Shown piece by piece: positions 6,570-14,276 of a stretch of 23,643 nt of DNA (its first letter is position 1; each line of letters begins with the position of its first letter). The DNA comes from a virus. A model generated the notes under the pieces. That model was not told where the DNA came from. It saw only the letters and a program-made list of their open reading frames with translations, and made no database searches. The position numbers were made by a program, and so were the translations under genes. Location: the IMG/VR virus record IMGVR_UViG_3300009285_009299, positions 1-23,643 of that record; one strand, written 5' to 3'.

Positions 6570-6775
6570 ATCTCAGGGTCCAGTCCAGCCGCATCCACGC
6601 ATTTCAGACAAACCTCACTCCCGGCACACTGCCGCTTTTCATCAGGCCGCTGCCGGCCACAGACCACACAGATAAAAACATGGGCAAAAGTACTGTCAGC
6701 CTCCAATGGACCAGTCACCGGAAGCGGCCTCTCCGCACGCGCACGCGCCAGGGAGTCACCAAGGCGGTCGTTCAT
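6566..6775 (-). CDS. Zinc-ribbon protein (69 aa)
   Basis: 69-aa protein with four Cys in two C-x2-C pairs (CVVC and CLKC, about residues 36-60), preceded by a predicted helix. This is a small zinc ribbon likely to bind DNA or protein. It overlaps both neighbours by ATGA, between the 182-aa gene and the 94-aa gene, upstream of the large terminase. No specific family is claimed. Confidence 0.7.
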   Translation of the reverse strand: MNDRLGDSLARARAERPLPVTGPLEADSTFAHVFICVVCGRQRPDEKRQCAGSEVCLKCVDAAGLDPEI

Positions 6776-7320
6776 ACCTCGGCGTCCTTCGCGCTCGCCG
6801 CCTTAGCCAGTTCAGCCTTTATCCCCCGAAGCGTTTCCCCAGCCTGCGTCAAGCCCAACACTACGCGACTATAATCCGCGCACCGCCGATACCGCACATC
6901 AAACCGAGTACAGCCAGGTTCCTTGGCCAGTTGCCCCTTGCCGCACATCCCGGCGGCCGTCATCCGAGCATTAGCCCCGCTCACACCATCCAGCGCCGCC
7001 GCCGCGTAAAGGTCAGACAGCGAAAACGGCTCATTCAGCCCCGCAATAACCCGCCGAACCTTCGCGCTCTGGCTATTTTCACGCCCGTCACGAGAGGGCC
7101 GGCCTCTGCCACGCACAGCAGCCCGTTTGACCCGGTTTGACCCTGTTTGACCCAGGCTACCCACGGAGGCCACAGCCACCTCGCTGGGGCCAGTGCCCGG
7201 CACACGCCCCGAAAAGTCAGCAGTCTCAGACCCAAACTTTTCCAGCCCGCGTAACAGGGCCATCAGGTCAGCAATCCGGTTCTGCACCGCCTCAATCACC
7301 TCAGCAATACACGCCTTCAT
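6772..7320 (-). CDS. Putative DNA-binding protein with winged-helix-like C-terminus
   Basis: 182-aa protein following the small terminase gene. The N-terminus (about 1-30) is a helix. The middle is disordered, Gly/Ser/Arg-rich, and contains the product of a 10-bp DNA repeat (7125-7153). The C-terminal part looks like a winged helix: a helix with FSLSDLYAAAA, a second helix, then GKGQLAKEPGCTRFDVRY as a possible wing. It is coupled by ATGA overlaps on both sides. A role in packaging-site recognition or regulation would fit its place, but no family was recognised. Confidence 0.6.
   Translation of the reverse strand: MKACIAEVIEAVQNRIADLMALLRGLEKFGSETADFSGRVPGTGPSEVAVASVGSLGQTGSNRVKRAAVRGRGRPSRDGRENSQSAKVRRVIAGLNEPFSLSDLYAAAALDGVSGANARMTAAGMCGKGQLAKEPGCTRFDVRYRRCADYSRVVLGLTQAGETLRGIKAELAKAASAKDAEV
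7125..7153. repeat. Three 10-bp-phased direct repeats
   Basis: GTTTGACCC occurs at 7125, 7135 and 7145, exactly 10 bp apart, so all copies face the same side of the helix. They lie inside the gene after the small terminase. Such phased sites can be protein-binding iterons. Confidence 0.7.
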
Positions 7321-7976
7321 TCACTCTCCTTTGGTTCTTCGGGCCGGGATTGGTCCGAAATCATCGCGGGACTTCCCGCATCGCAAATCGCCCCGCCCGG
7401 AATAGTTCCAGGAATATTTCCCGCCGCCGGCGCCACGCCATTCACAGCCGCCACCCCATAGACCTTCGCAATCGCCGCCGCGACCTCCACTCGAATTGGC
7501 TCGCCATCAGCTCCGGTTAGCTCCCCACGCTCCGTGGCCAAGCCCGTCGCCAACCGCCCCAGTTTCGAGCACACTTCGAGCAGCCGGTTTATGTCGGAAA
7601 GGCTTACACCACGCCGCTTTAGCTTCAAAATCCGAGCAATTTCCTGCCGCGCAAGCTCAAGTCCCTTACTCGCAGCCTCCCACTCAGCCGACCGCAGAAC
7701 CTCAACACGCTTGGCCCATTCGGCAGGCATTTCACCGACAACACGCTCAGCCTTAACAAGCTGCACAGCAAGCAAGTGAGACTGCCAAGCAGAAATGCGC
7801 CGCGGCCAGGTCCACTTTCGGCTAAATCGCTCGACAGTTGTTTTCGGGAGGCCGCACTCAGCCGCCGCCAAGCCGTGCGACCTTCGCTCGCCGAGGCCAA
7901 GGTAGGCAACGAAGGAGCCAAAGGCTTTAACCGTTTCGCCGGGCTGCTGCTCCCAAGGTTTTCGGGGTTGGCTCAT
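7317..7976 (-). CDS. terS: Terminase small subunit-like protein
   Basis: 219-aa protein resembling terminase small subunits, which recognise the packaging site and load the large subunit. The N-terminus reads E-T-V-K-A-F-G-S-F-V-A-Y-L-G-L-G-E-R-R-S followed by a helix-turn-helix-like part (LAAAECGLPKTTVERFSRKW) and W-x-x-R-I-S-A-W. Then comes a long helical oligomerisation region (about 70-160) and a flexible tail. It starts at the ATG at 7976; further upstream the frame runs into the repeat-rich control region. A GGTGCA hexamer (7982-7987) lies immediately upstream of the start, suggesting regulation by that array. There is no clear ribosome site. The end overlaps the next gene by ATGA. Confidence 0.75.
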   Translation of the reverse strand: MSQPRKPWEQQPGETVKAFGSFVAYLGLGERRSHGLAAAECGLPKTTVERFSRKWTWPRRISAWQSHLLAVQLVKAERVVGEMPAEWAKRVEVLRSAEWEAASKGLELARQEIARILKLKRRGVSLSDINRLLEVCSKLGRLATGLATERGELTGADGEPIRVEVAAAIAKVYGVAAVNGVAPAAGNIPGTIPGGAICDAGSPAMISDQSRPEEPKESE

Positions 7977-7998
7977 GGAATGGTGCAGAAAGTATTTT

Positions 7999-8025
7999 GG
8001 GGTATTTGAGGGGGTAGGGGGTAAT
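7999..8025 (+). other. G-run tract
   Basis: The plus strand has GGGG, GGGGG and GGGGG runs in close order just left of the long hairpin, with a further GGGG upstream near 7964. With four runs this could form a G-quadruplex, but the outer run is far away. It adds to the unusual structure of the control region. Confidence 0.4.
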
Positions 8026-8029
8026 GCAT

Positions 8030-8083
8030 GGTGCAAATAATAACCCCCTCTCTCTCTCTAAAGAGAGAGGGGTTATTTGCACC
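8030..8083. repeat. Long bulged hairpin in the control region
   Basis: GGTGCAAATAA (8030-8040) pairs with TTATTTGCACC (8073-8083). Inside, CCCCTCTCTC pairs with GAGAGAGGGG, leaving a 4-nt bulge on the left arm. The outer ends are iteron hexamers. It lacks a T run, so it is less like a simple terminator and more like a protein-binding or origin structure. Confidence 0.75.
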
Positions 8084-8174
8084 GCATAAATGCACCAGTG
8101 CAGATATTCTGCACCAGGATAGTTTTTGCACCATTTCTGCACCACTCGCAATTTTGAGAAAAGGGAGCATGGCT

Positions 8175-10232
8175 TTAGGGAGTTGACTCGACCAGCGAGT
8201 AGGTTCGGAAGTGCTTGTCGTAGGCCAGACGGCCACGAAGATCGGAGAAGAGATCCTTGGCTTTACGCTCGCCACAACCAGCCACCGCCTGGACGCGTTC
8301 AAGGCATTGGGCGTAGGAGAGGTGTTCGCCGCGGATATCGGCCAGGAAAGCCTGGGGATCAAAAGAGACCGGCGGGCGGCCTCGGGGCCCCTCGCCAGCC
8401 GGTTCATCAGGCGGCGCGGGCGGCGCGACCTGGCGCCAGAAAATACCGGCATCGGAGTGCTCGAGCCAGACAGAGGTCGTAAACTGGCCGAGGAGGTCCA
8501 AAGCGCCCGCCCGGCGGCCACGTTTGCCGAACTGAAGCTCGTAGAGATTTTCGCCACGCTTAAGAAGCGTGCAGGTAGCGCGCGGCCAGTTTGTCAGGAT
8601 CGAACTGCCCAAGCCCATGTAGCTATAGTCGGTCTTAGTCCAGCCCTTGCGGCTCTTTGGGTCGGCTGAGGGCTTGCCGGTATGGTGCATCATCATCCAG
8701 CAGGCCCCGGATGCCTCAGTGATCGGCCCCAGGCCGCCACAAAGGAAGTCCGAGCACTCTTTCTGGTTATTGATGTCCGCGCCGAGGAACGTGTAAAGCG
8801 GGTCCAGCCAGACCAGGTCAGGGTGATGCCGGTCGATCAGCCGCCGCACCACGGGCAGGAAATTAGCGCCCGTATGCGTACGCTCCCGGATGATGACAAG
8901 GTTGCGCTTCAACTCGCGCGCCACGTCGCCCGCGGTCGAGGCCGTCAGGACGCCCATGCCTGACAGAACACCCTGCAGCATCTCCGAGCAGTCCCCCAAG
9001 TCATTCTCGTGCTGGATAATCAGCGATTTGAGTGGCCGCACCGGCGCGACGCCAAAGAAGGCGCGCGCCAGGCCCCAGTGAATAGCGGCCTGAACCGAAA
9101 GGGCGGATTTCCCAACACCAGACTGGCCAATCCACATGCAGGCGCTCCCGCGCGAGAGCCAGCGCCGGCCGAGGATGCAGTCAGCATCGGCAGCCGGGTC
9201 GAAGGCCAGCATCTCGGCCAGCGTGATTTCCTGTCCCAGCCCGGCCGCGTCCTTATCCGCCAGCCAATCCAGGAAAGAGGCCGCCCCAATATTCACAGCC
9301 AGCAACTCCTGCCGCCGATTAAACCGGACGCAATTCGGCAGCCGTGAAAGACGGGAAGGGTTCTTGTTCTTCGCGTCCAGGCCATACGGGGCGAAGTGCT
9401 CGAAAAGCACCTTCACCCGGGCGTCATATTCAGCGCGGTCCTTCGCCTCGATCTTCACCCACGCATGAACGGACTTTCCACCACTCAACACGACCACCGC
9501 GCAGGGCAAATTCGTTTGCAGGTAGAGGTTCCACTGTTCTTCCTGGCTCAGCCCGTCAAATTCCACCAAGGCATGGCGGTAATCAGTCACGTCGGCGTCC
9601 CGGCTTCCACCCACGCGCAGCGGGTTGACAGCCACGTAGATGCCCGTGCGCTCATTGCAGCGCCAGATGCCATTCGGGTCGCCAGCGCGCGCATCGAGCT
9701 TCCGCAGCCATTCCTCCCGAGATAGCGTGGGGCCATCACCATCCGGGACCTCCCGGCCGTCATCATTAAGCCGGGCCGGGACAATACGGACGCCCTCGCC
9801 CGGGGCGAAGCAAGTCCGCAAAAGAACACGCGCACCATCGAGAATGGGATCCGGCAGCTCAGCGGGCGTCGGAATCGGCGCCCTCGCCCTGGCCGGCGCA
9901 GCGGCCACGCCAGCGGCAGGCGCAGGCCGAGGCGGCACAGGCGAGGACGGCGCACCATGATCGCCCAGCCCGCCACCAAGCAAAAAACCACGGGGCTTCT
10001 GATGTGGGGTGGCCACAGCCGATTTCACCTTGTGGGCCAGCTCAGCCTCAGACCAGGGCGGGTGACACAGGGCGTTATACTCCCCCATCAGCCGCAAGAC
10101 ATCCCCAGGGTCCAGGCAGAACCCATGGGCCAGAGCCGTGGCCACCGAAAACGTCTGGTCATGCCCGCCCTGGCCGGAAATGGCTGGCGGGCATTTAGCC
10201 AGGTATAGACGCGCGCGCTCGATAACGGGCAT
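8175..10232 (-). CDS. Primase-helicase replication protein (AEP primase + RepA-type ATPase)
   Basis: 685-aa multidomain replication protein. At about 1-75 is a primase-associated helical domain (ISGQGGHD; PPWSEAELAHK). Next is an archaeo-eukaryotic-type primase core with V-E-F-D-G (about 223-227), S-G-G-K-S-V-H-A-W (about 250-258) and S-R-L-S-R-L-P-N (about 293-300). At about 350-560 is a RecA-fold helicase of the RepA/AAA_25 type with Walker A GQSGVGKS (about 369-376), Walker B LVWLDP (about 472-477) and MMMHHTGK. A small winged-helix-like domain ends the protein. It probably unwinds and primes phage DNA. The ATG at 10232 has a GGAGG site; an earlier ATG at 10307 is possible. The iteron array lies just downstream. 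Confidence 0.9.
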   Translation of the reverse strand: MPVIERARLYLAKCPPAISGQGGHDQTFSVATALAHGFCLDPGDVLRLMGEYNALCHPPWSEAELAHKVKSAVATPHQKPRGFLLGGGLGDHGAPSSPVPPRPAPAAGVAAAPARARAPIPTPAELPDPILDGARVLLRTCFAPGEGVRIVPARLNDDGREVPDGDGPTLSREEWLRKLDARAGDPNGIWRCNERTGIYVAVNPLRVGGSRDADVTDYRHALVEFDGLSQEEQWNLYLQTNLPCAVVVLSGGKSVHAWVKIEAKDRAEYDARVKVLFEHFAPYGLDAKNKNPSRLSRLPNCVRFNRRQELLAVNIGAASFLDWLADKDAAGLGQEITLAEMLAFDPAADADCILGRRWLSRGSACMWIGQSGVGKSALSVQAAIHWGLARAFFGVAPVRPLKSLIIQHENDLGDCSEMLQGVLSGMGVLTASTAGDVARELKRNLVIIRERTHTGANFLPVVRRLIDRHHPDLVWLDPLYTFLGADINNQKECSDFLCGGLGPITEASGACWMMMHHTGKPSADPKSRKGWTKTDYSYMGLGSSILTNWPRATCTLLKRGENLYELQFGKRGRRAGALDLLGQFTTSVWLEHSDAGIFWRQVAPPAPPDEPAGEGPRGRPPVSFDPQAFLADIRGEHLSYAQCLERVQAVAGCGERKAKDLFSDLRGRLAYDKHFRTYSLVESTP

Positions 10233-10317
10233 CACGGCACGGACCTCCAGCAGCAGCGCCCCAGAGCCACCACCCACGCACAGAAGGCCGCTGGCACGGC
10301 CACGCATCCAGCAGCGC

Positions 10318-10494
10318 TCACAACAGCCTAATCTCCAGCCGGGACAAGGATTCCAGCACAGCCTTCATGCACGCGATCTCATGTTCAGCCAGGCGCCCAT
10401 CCATTTTTCCATCAAGGATACGCCGCGGGTAGACCCGCTCACGCAGGGCGATTTCCCGCTTCACACACGCAATCTGCTCATCCAGCGTTTTCAT
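10318..10494 (-). CDS. Small helical phage protein (58 aa)
   Basis: 58-aa protein starting MKTLDEQIACVKREIALRER and ending at a TGA at 10318-10320. It is almost all helix: a first helix with ACVKREIALRERVYP, then a turn (RRILDGKMDG), then a second helix (AEHEIACMKAVLESL). The pattern D-E-Q-I-A-C-V-x-R-E-I-A-x-R-x-x-V-Y-P is, from memory, frequent in small phage proteins next to replication genes; the function is unknown. A GGTGG ribosome site precedes the ATG. It lies between the tRNA and the primase-helicase. Confidence 0.75.
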   Translation of the reverse strand: MKTLDEQIACVKREIALRERVYPRRILDGKMDGRLAEHEIACMKAVLESLSRLEIRLL

Positions 10495-10510
10495 AATCCC
10501 ACCACCAAAG

Positions 10511-10584
10511 TTGCGGGGGCGGGAGTCGAACCCGCCTCCGACGGCTTATGGGGCCGTGCTGGAGCCGATCCAGTCCACCCCGCC
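10511..10584 (-). tRNA. tRNA-Met-like (anticodon CAT), atypical
   Basis: A 74-nt tRNA-like fold. The acceptor stem is GGCGGGG with CCCCGCA (six of seven pairs, G1-A73 unpaired). The anticodon stem is ACGGC/GCCGT with loop CCCATAA, so the anticodon is CAT. The variable loop has five bases, and the T arm is GCGGG-TTCGACT-CCCGC. The unpaired end of the acceptor stem and the GCGGGGTGGA/CCCCCGCAA ends resemble bacterial initiator tRNA. Oddities: the base before the anticodon is C instead of the near-universal U. The D stem only pairs in a shifted register (TGGA/TCCA). No CCA is encoded. It lies 5 nt after the helicase stop. It may be a phage tRNA, a decaying one or a tRNA-like RNA. Confidence 0.7.
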
Positions 10585-10589
10585 GAAAT

Positions 10590-12119
10590 TCACGCCGCCA
10601 CGGGCGCGCTCTTCCAGCCACCGAACTTCTCCGCGATGATCCGGGACGCCTCAGCCATCCCCACCGCCTCAGGCGCCGCCACCCCGAAGCGCCGCAAAAG
10701 CCGAAGCTGCTTGGGCGAAGCCAGCCCAAGGCGCCGCCGCGACTGAATTACATCGATGACCGCCGAAGCATGGCCGCGACTCTTGATCGACTCGGGGTGA
10801 ATCCCAGCACCCCGGATGAGGGCCAACTGCTTATCGCTCGCAGCACGCGAGTGCCACGGGACCTCATCCTCCCACTCCGCAGCCGCCAGCGCGTGCACCG
10901 AAAGGCAAAAGTCCATAGCATCACAAGCCATCGCCTCACGCCGGGACTTAGCGGCAAGCTCATCACGAAGCCGCTGCTCACGCCGCGACGACGCCGCGCC
11001 GGCAAGCGCCTCAAGGTCAAGCTCACCCTGCTCAGCCGCCATCGCCATCATCTCCGCAGCCACATCCTCAGACGGGGCTACAAGATGCGCCGGGCGAATC
11101 AGATTGTGCCGCTGTGACTGCCACAGAAAATCGAGCAACAGCAAATCCCGCTTGCCAGGGAAAATGCGCGTGCCCCGCCCAACCATCTGGGAGTAAAGCG
11201 CTCGCGACCTCGTTGGCCGAAGAACCACAACGCAGTCGATAGGCGGGCAGTCATATCCCTCAGTCAGAAGCATCGCATTGCTAAGCAGGTCGAGGTCCCC
11301 GGCCGCAAAGGCCGCCAGCAGCTCGCGGCGGTCAACAGAGCCGCCGTCAATATGCGCCGCCCGCAGGCCAACGCCCAGGCATTCGGCAACGAAATCCTTG
11401 CTGGTCTTGATCAGAGGCAGGAAGGCGAGGATCCTCCGCCCAGAGGCATGGTCACGCACCGCCTCGGCCGCCGAGCGCAGGTAGGGAGCCAGCGCCGCGC
11501 CGAGGTCCCCCGCGTCATAGTCACCAGCCGAGCTCCGAACACCGGCGAGGTCGATCTTCAAAGGCAACGCCTTCACGCCAATCCGGCAGAGCCAGCCATC
11601 CTTGATAAGCTGAAAAAGACTGACCTCCGCAGCGACATTCTCGAAATACCCGCCAAGATTGCGCTTGTCACCCCGGTCCGGAGTAGCCGTCACGCCCAGA
11701 ACACGCGCATGGCCGTCAAAATGGGCCAGTACCCCCCGCCACTCGTCAGCCAAGACGTGGTGGGCCTCATCGCACACGACCAACGAAAAATGCGCCGCCG
11801 GCCACTTCTCAAGCCGCCGCCGCATGCTCTGCACGCTCGCCACCACGACCGGCGCCGAGAGCGAAGCAGAACAGTCAGCCATTTCCTTCTGGGCAAAAAT
11901 CCCCGTAGCGGCATGAATCTTGGCAATAGCCTGGTCGATCAGCTCTTCACGGTGCGCCAAAACGAGAGACCGGCCAGGCTGCTCGCCCGCGGCCAGGTGC
12001 GCGAAGCAAATCGTCTTGCCAGACCCGGTCGGCAAAACAAGAAGTTGTTTGCCCCACTCGCGCCACCCAGCGCGGACAGCGGCGCAAACACGCTCCTGAT
12101 GCGGTCGCAGCGAGATCAT
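10590..12119 (-). CDS. SF2 DEAD/DEAH-type helicase
   Basis: 509-aa superfamily-2 helicase that would use ATP to move along or open DNA during phage replication or recombination. Motifs in order: Q-like RPHQ (about 6-8), Walker A LPTGSGKT (29-36), LAHREEL (Ia), DEAH (117-120), TATP (144-147), and QMVGRGTR (motif VI) in the second RecA domain. The C-terminal ~150 residues are helical and Arg/Ala-rich, probably for DNA or partner binding. The ATG at 12119 overlaps the stop of the coiled-coil gene (ATGA). Size and architecture match the Rad25/SSL2-like helicases usual in phage replication operons. Confidence 0.92.
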   Translation of the reverse strand: MISLRPHQERVCAAVRAGWREWGKQLLVLPTGSGKTICFAHLAAGEQPGRSLVLAHREELIDQAIAKIHAATGIFAQKEMADCSASLSAPVVVASVQSMRRRLEKWPAAHFSLVVCDEAHHVLADEWRGVLAHFDGHARVLGVTATPDRGDKRNLGGYFENVAAEVSLFQLIKDGWLCRIGVKALPLKIDLAGVRSSAGDYDAGDLGAALAPYLRSAAEAVRDHASGRRILAFLPLIKTSKDFVAECLGVGLRAAHIDGGSVDRRELLAAFAAGDLDLLSNAMLLTEGYDCPPIDCVVVLRPTRSRALYSQMVGRGTRIFPGKRDLLLLDFLWQSQRHNLIRPAHLVAPSEDVAAEMMAMAAEQGELDLEALAGAASSRREQRLRDELAAKSRREAMACDAMDFCLSVHALAAAEWEDEVPWHSRAASDKQLALIRGAGIHPESIKSRGHASAVIDVIQSRRRLGLASPKQLRLLRRFGVAAPEAVGMAEASRIIAEKFGGWKSAPVAA

Positions 12120-12517
12120 GCAGCCGCAGGCTTCACCGGAACCACAATCTCCAACTGCCGCTGCAACTCGCCGGGAGTCATATCTTCAGCCGCCACCAGC
12201 TCCCCAGTGTCCTCCCGATAAACCTCCTTGCGCCCAGGCTCAGGGGCCCCCAAACGCTCCAAGCAGGGGACCATGCGGAACTCATACCCCGAGGTGATCT
12301 TGTTGGTCAGAACGGAAATCTCCGCCTGCGCGGCTTGAACCTTCGCGGAAAAATCCGACGTGACACGCTTCTTGTCGTTTTCGAGAGCCACCAACTCAGT
12401 GTTTTTCTCCGCCAGCAACTTGCCGACGGCCAACATCTCGCGGTCTGTAAACACGCACCGCAGATTGCGCTTGCTTTTCTTGATCTCGGGCGCTTTCGCC
12501 TCATTAGGTTTCACCAT
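12116..12517 (-). CDS. Coiled-coil protein in recombination operon (133 aa)
   Basis: 133-aa protein with a basic N-terminus (KKSKRNLRC) and a long helix at about 25-75 (LLAEKNTELVALENDKKRV, then AQAEISVLTNKI). A C-terminal strand-rich part follows (YEFRMVPCLERLGAPEPGRK, REDTGELV). It sits between the DUF669-like and helicase genes, a position often filled by a small accessory protein of this layout in phages. It could be a recombination or DNA-binding accessory, but I do not know its function. The ATG at 12517 has no clear ribosome site; the stop overlaps the helicase start. Confidence 0.75.
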   Translation of the reverse strand: MVKPNEAKAPEIKKSKRNLRCVFTDREMLAVGKLLAEKNTELVALENDKKRVTSDFSAKVQAAQAEISVLTNKITSGYEFRMVPCLERLGAPEPGRKEVYREDTGELVAAEDMTPGELQRQLEIVVPVKPAAA

Positions 12518-12547
12518 AAGCTTAAAAAAGAGTTAGGATTAAAGAGG

Positions 12548-12997
12548 TTAGAACGGCGTCGCGGCCTCGGGGGCAGCCTCCGCACGCGGCAGCTTTTCCT
12601 TGTCGGCGTACCAAAACTTCACCTTGTTCCGCCGCTCGCCATTGTACGTGTCCACAAATATTTTTGCCCATCCACGCAGCCCCAGAAGCTCGACGAAAGT
12701 CTTGCCCTCAAACATCTGGTCCTTGTCAAATTCCAGTTCCTGGTCAGGAGCCATGCCAACGCCACAGCAGCCCAGGAACGCGACCAGGCGCGGAAGCGCC
12801 TCGGCGCTGAAAGTGAGAGTCTCGTAAAACCGGCCGCCCGTCCGCTCATTCAGAAGTTTCAGGTCGATTTTCTGACTCGCGCCGTCCTTCGTCAGGCCAA
12901 AACGATACCCGACCACGCGAATGACATAATCCCCCTCAGCACAAACAACAGCCGCCTTGGCGGCCTGCCCAGCATCATTGGTTTTAACGGAAGGCAT
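12548..12997 (-). CDS. DUF669-like phage protein (probable ssDNA-binding partner)
   Basis: 149-aa protein similar in layout to DUF669 phage proteins. It has an N-terminal strand G-D-Y-V-I-R-V-V, then a strand pair with K-D-G-A-S-Q-K-I-D-L-K-L. A strand-helix T-G-G-R-F-Y-E-T-L-T-F follows, with a GVGMAPDQELEFDKDQMFEGK loop and final strands (KIFVDTYNGERRNKVKFWY). The family is usually found beside Sak4-type ATPases and is thought to bind single-stranded DNA or act as a recombination mediator. The ATG at 12997 is 4 nt after the stop of the ATPase gene. The longer frame back to 13057 would overlap that gene and is unlikely. Confidence 0.75.
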   Translation of the reverse strand: MPSVKTNDAGQAAKAAVVCAEGDYVIRVVGYRFGLTKDGASQKIDLKLLNERTGGRFYETLTFSAEALPRLVAFLGCCGVGMAPDQELEFDKDQMFEGKTFVELLGLRGWAKIFVDTYNGERRNKVKFWYADKEKLPRAEAAPEAATPF

Positions 12998-13001
12998 AAA
13001 A

Positions 13002-14000
13002 TTAGGGTTTGAAAGAATCACGCGCCGCCAAAAACGCCTGCCGCAAAGCAGCCACATCCGCGGACACCATCCCCTTCTTTAATTCCGGGGTGATCTCCTT
13101 CCCAATCGCCTCCAGGCCGCTACTCGAAACCGCCAACTGGAAGCGCGCCAGAAAATTCTTCAAGAGGGACCCACTGGCCGCCTCCCGCGCCGCCTCATCG
13201 CCCGCCGAGCGCTCGGCGTCACGCACCCCTGCCGCCTCCTCCGAGTCCATCACCGCCTGGACGCCGCCAAGCAGCGGCAGCAGCGGACGGACCAAAGCGT
13301 CAAACGTGCAGCCCGGTTCAGCGTCAAGCCGAAAACGCTTGCCCGCCAGCTTGCCCGTCCGGTCCTTCTCCGCGAAGCACGTCAGCGTGACAGAACCATC
13401 AGCCGGGTTACGGAGCGGGTCCAGCCGAAAAAGAATGTGCGGCTCGTACGGAGTTTCACCCTCAGCCTTCATCTTGAGCCCCACCTGCTCAAGCTCACCG
13501 GACGCCTCGTCAGTCTTCCAGAGCGCCCCTTGCCGCCCGCAAAAGAACACGTGCAGGGGGGAAGACATGAGCAGCGCCACAAGCTCCTTATACGGCTTTT
13601 TAATGCCACCCCACGCCCGCAACGGAACCGTGCCGATTTTCGTCATCTGCCCCTCGTAAGCCGCCTTCGCAGACTCCCAAAGATGCGTAATAGAATCAAC
13701 AGCGACACCACAATAGACCGCAGGGTCCAACCCAACCACCGCATCCCGCACATCAAAGATCGAGCGCGTGTAAAGAGCGTCGAAGTCGAATGCGTCAGGA
13801 TGCACGAGCCGCTCAGCCACGGGCTTGCAGTAGAAGTCAGTCCCGCGTTCCGTATCGACGAACGCAAACCGCTTCCCCGTAAGCTTGGCCAGCCCCTCCA
13901 GACAAAGAAGAGTGGTCATCGTTTTGCCACTGCCAGTAGGGCCATAGACCCCAACCTTCAGCGCGGCCTGCTCCGCCGTCGCTTTTCTAAAACCTGCCAT
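13002..14000 (-). CDS. Sak4-like RecA-fold ATPase (AAA_24), recombination
   Basis: 332-aa ATPase of the Sak4/AAA_24 kind, a short RecA-like protein that promotes single-strand annealing or recombination in phages. Walker A is GPTGSGKT (about 20-27). D-T-E-R-G is about 49-53. Walker B-like is VAVDSITH (about 99-106). Next comes a helix-rich region with W-G-G-I-K-K. The C-terminal ~80 residues are an added helical tail (LLKNFLARF; LRQAFLAAR) that may contact partner proteins. The ATG at 14000 has a good GGAAG ribosome site. The DUF669-like gene follows at 4 nt. Confidence 0.88.
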   Translation of the reverse strand: MAGFRKATAEQAALKVGVYGPTGSGKTMTTLLCLEGLAKLTGKRFAFVDTERGTDFYCKPVAERLVHPDAFDFDALYTRSIFDVRDAVVGLDPAVYCGVAVDSITHLWESAKAAYEGQMTKIGTVPLRAWGGIKKPYKELVALLMSSPLHVFFCGRQGALWKTDEASGELEQVGLKMKAEGETPYEPHILFRLDPLRNPADGSVTLTCFAEKDRTGKLAGKRFRLDAEPGCTFDALVRPLLPLLGGVQAVMDSEEAAGVRDAERSAGDEAAREAASGSLLKNFLARFQLAVSSSGLEAIGKEITPELKKGMVSADVAALRQAFLAARDSFKP

Positions 14001-14050
14001 AGAGACTTCCTTTCGTTAGTTTGTTCATAAAAAAGCACCGCCAGGAAAAT

Positions 14051-14254
14051 TCATCGCCGCGATTCCACCGCCTGCCGCTCCGCCCATCGATCCAAGTCGA
14101 CGACCCGAAAAAGCACCGTGCGGTAGCCGGGCCGGAGCGACCGCAGGGACCGCGACGCCACGGCCCGCCGGAGCGCAAAGACAGAAACCACAGGCCTGCC
14201 ATCAGGCCGCCGCCCAAAAAAATCCGAGGCCATGCGATAGGTTAGAAGGCCCAT
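14051..14254 (-). CDS. Excisionase/MerR-like small DNA-binding protein
   Basis: 67-aa basic protein. The C-terminal half reads G-Y-R-T-V-L-F-R-V-V-D-L-D-R-W-A-E-R, the usual wing and last helix of excisionase-type winged-helix proteins. The earlier part (VSVFALRRAVASRSLR) could be the helix-turn-helix. Such proteins bend DNA in excision or act as repressors. I see no integrase here, so a regulatory role is more likely. The ATG at 14254 is 8 nt after the palindrome at 14262-14276; an ATG at 14234 is an alternative. The palindrome suggests control by the neighbouring RHH protein. Confidence 0.65.
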   Translation of the reverse strand: MGLLTYRMASDFFGRRPDGRPVVSVFALRRAVASRSLRSLRPGYRTVLFRVVDLDRWAERQAVESRR

Positions 14255-14261
14255 AGCCCGG

Positions 14262-14276
14262 AGGCGTATCACGCCC
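14262..14276. promoter_or_regulatory. Palindromic operator before excisionase-like gene
   Basis: AGGCGTATCACGCCC, a copy of the RGGYGTANYACRCCC palindrome. It lies 7 nt upstream of the ATG at 14254 and spans the stop codon of the RHH gene. Confidence 0.6.

Larger units (their letters stand above)
7982..8143. promoter_or_regulatory. GGTGCA/TGCACC iteron array
   Basis: GGTGCA occurs at 7982 and 8030. TGCACC occurs at 8078, 8091, 8110, 8127 and 8138. A partial AGTGCA at 8097 makes an inverted pair with 8091 (TGCAC-CA-GTGCA). This is the only sizeable gene-free gap in the replication-packaging half, between the primase-helicase and the small terminase. Such a cluster can be a replication origin, a multi-site operator or a packaging initiation site. 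Confidence 0.7.

Noticed and set aside
13987-14028. 13-aa leader peptide overlapping the Sak4-like start
   Set aside because: It has an ATG but no convincing ribosome site or attenuator structure; likely chance.
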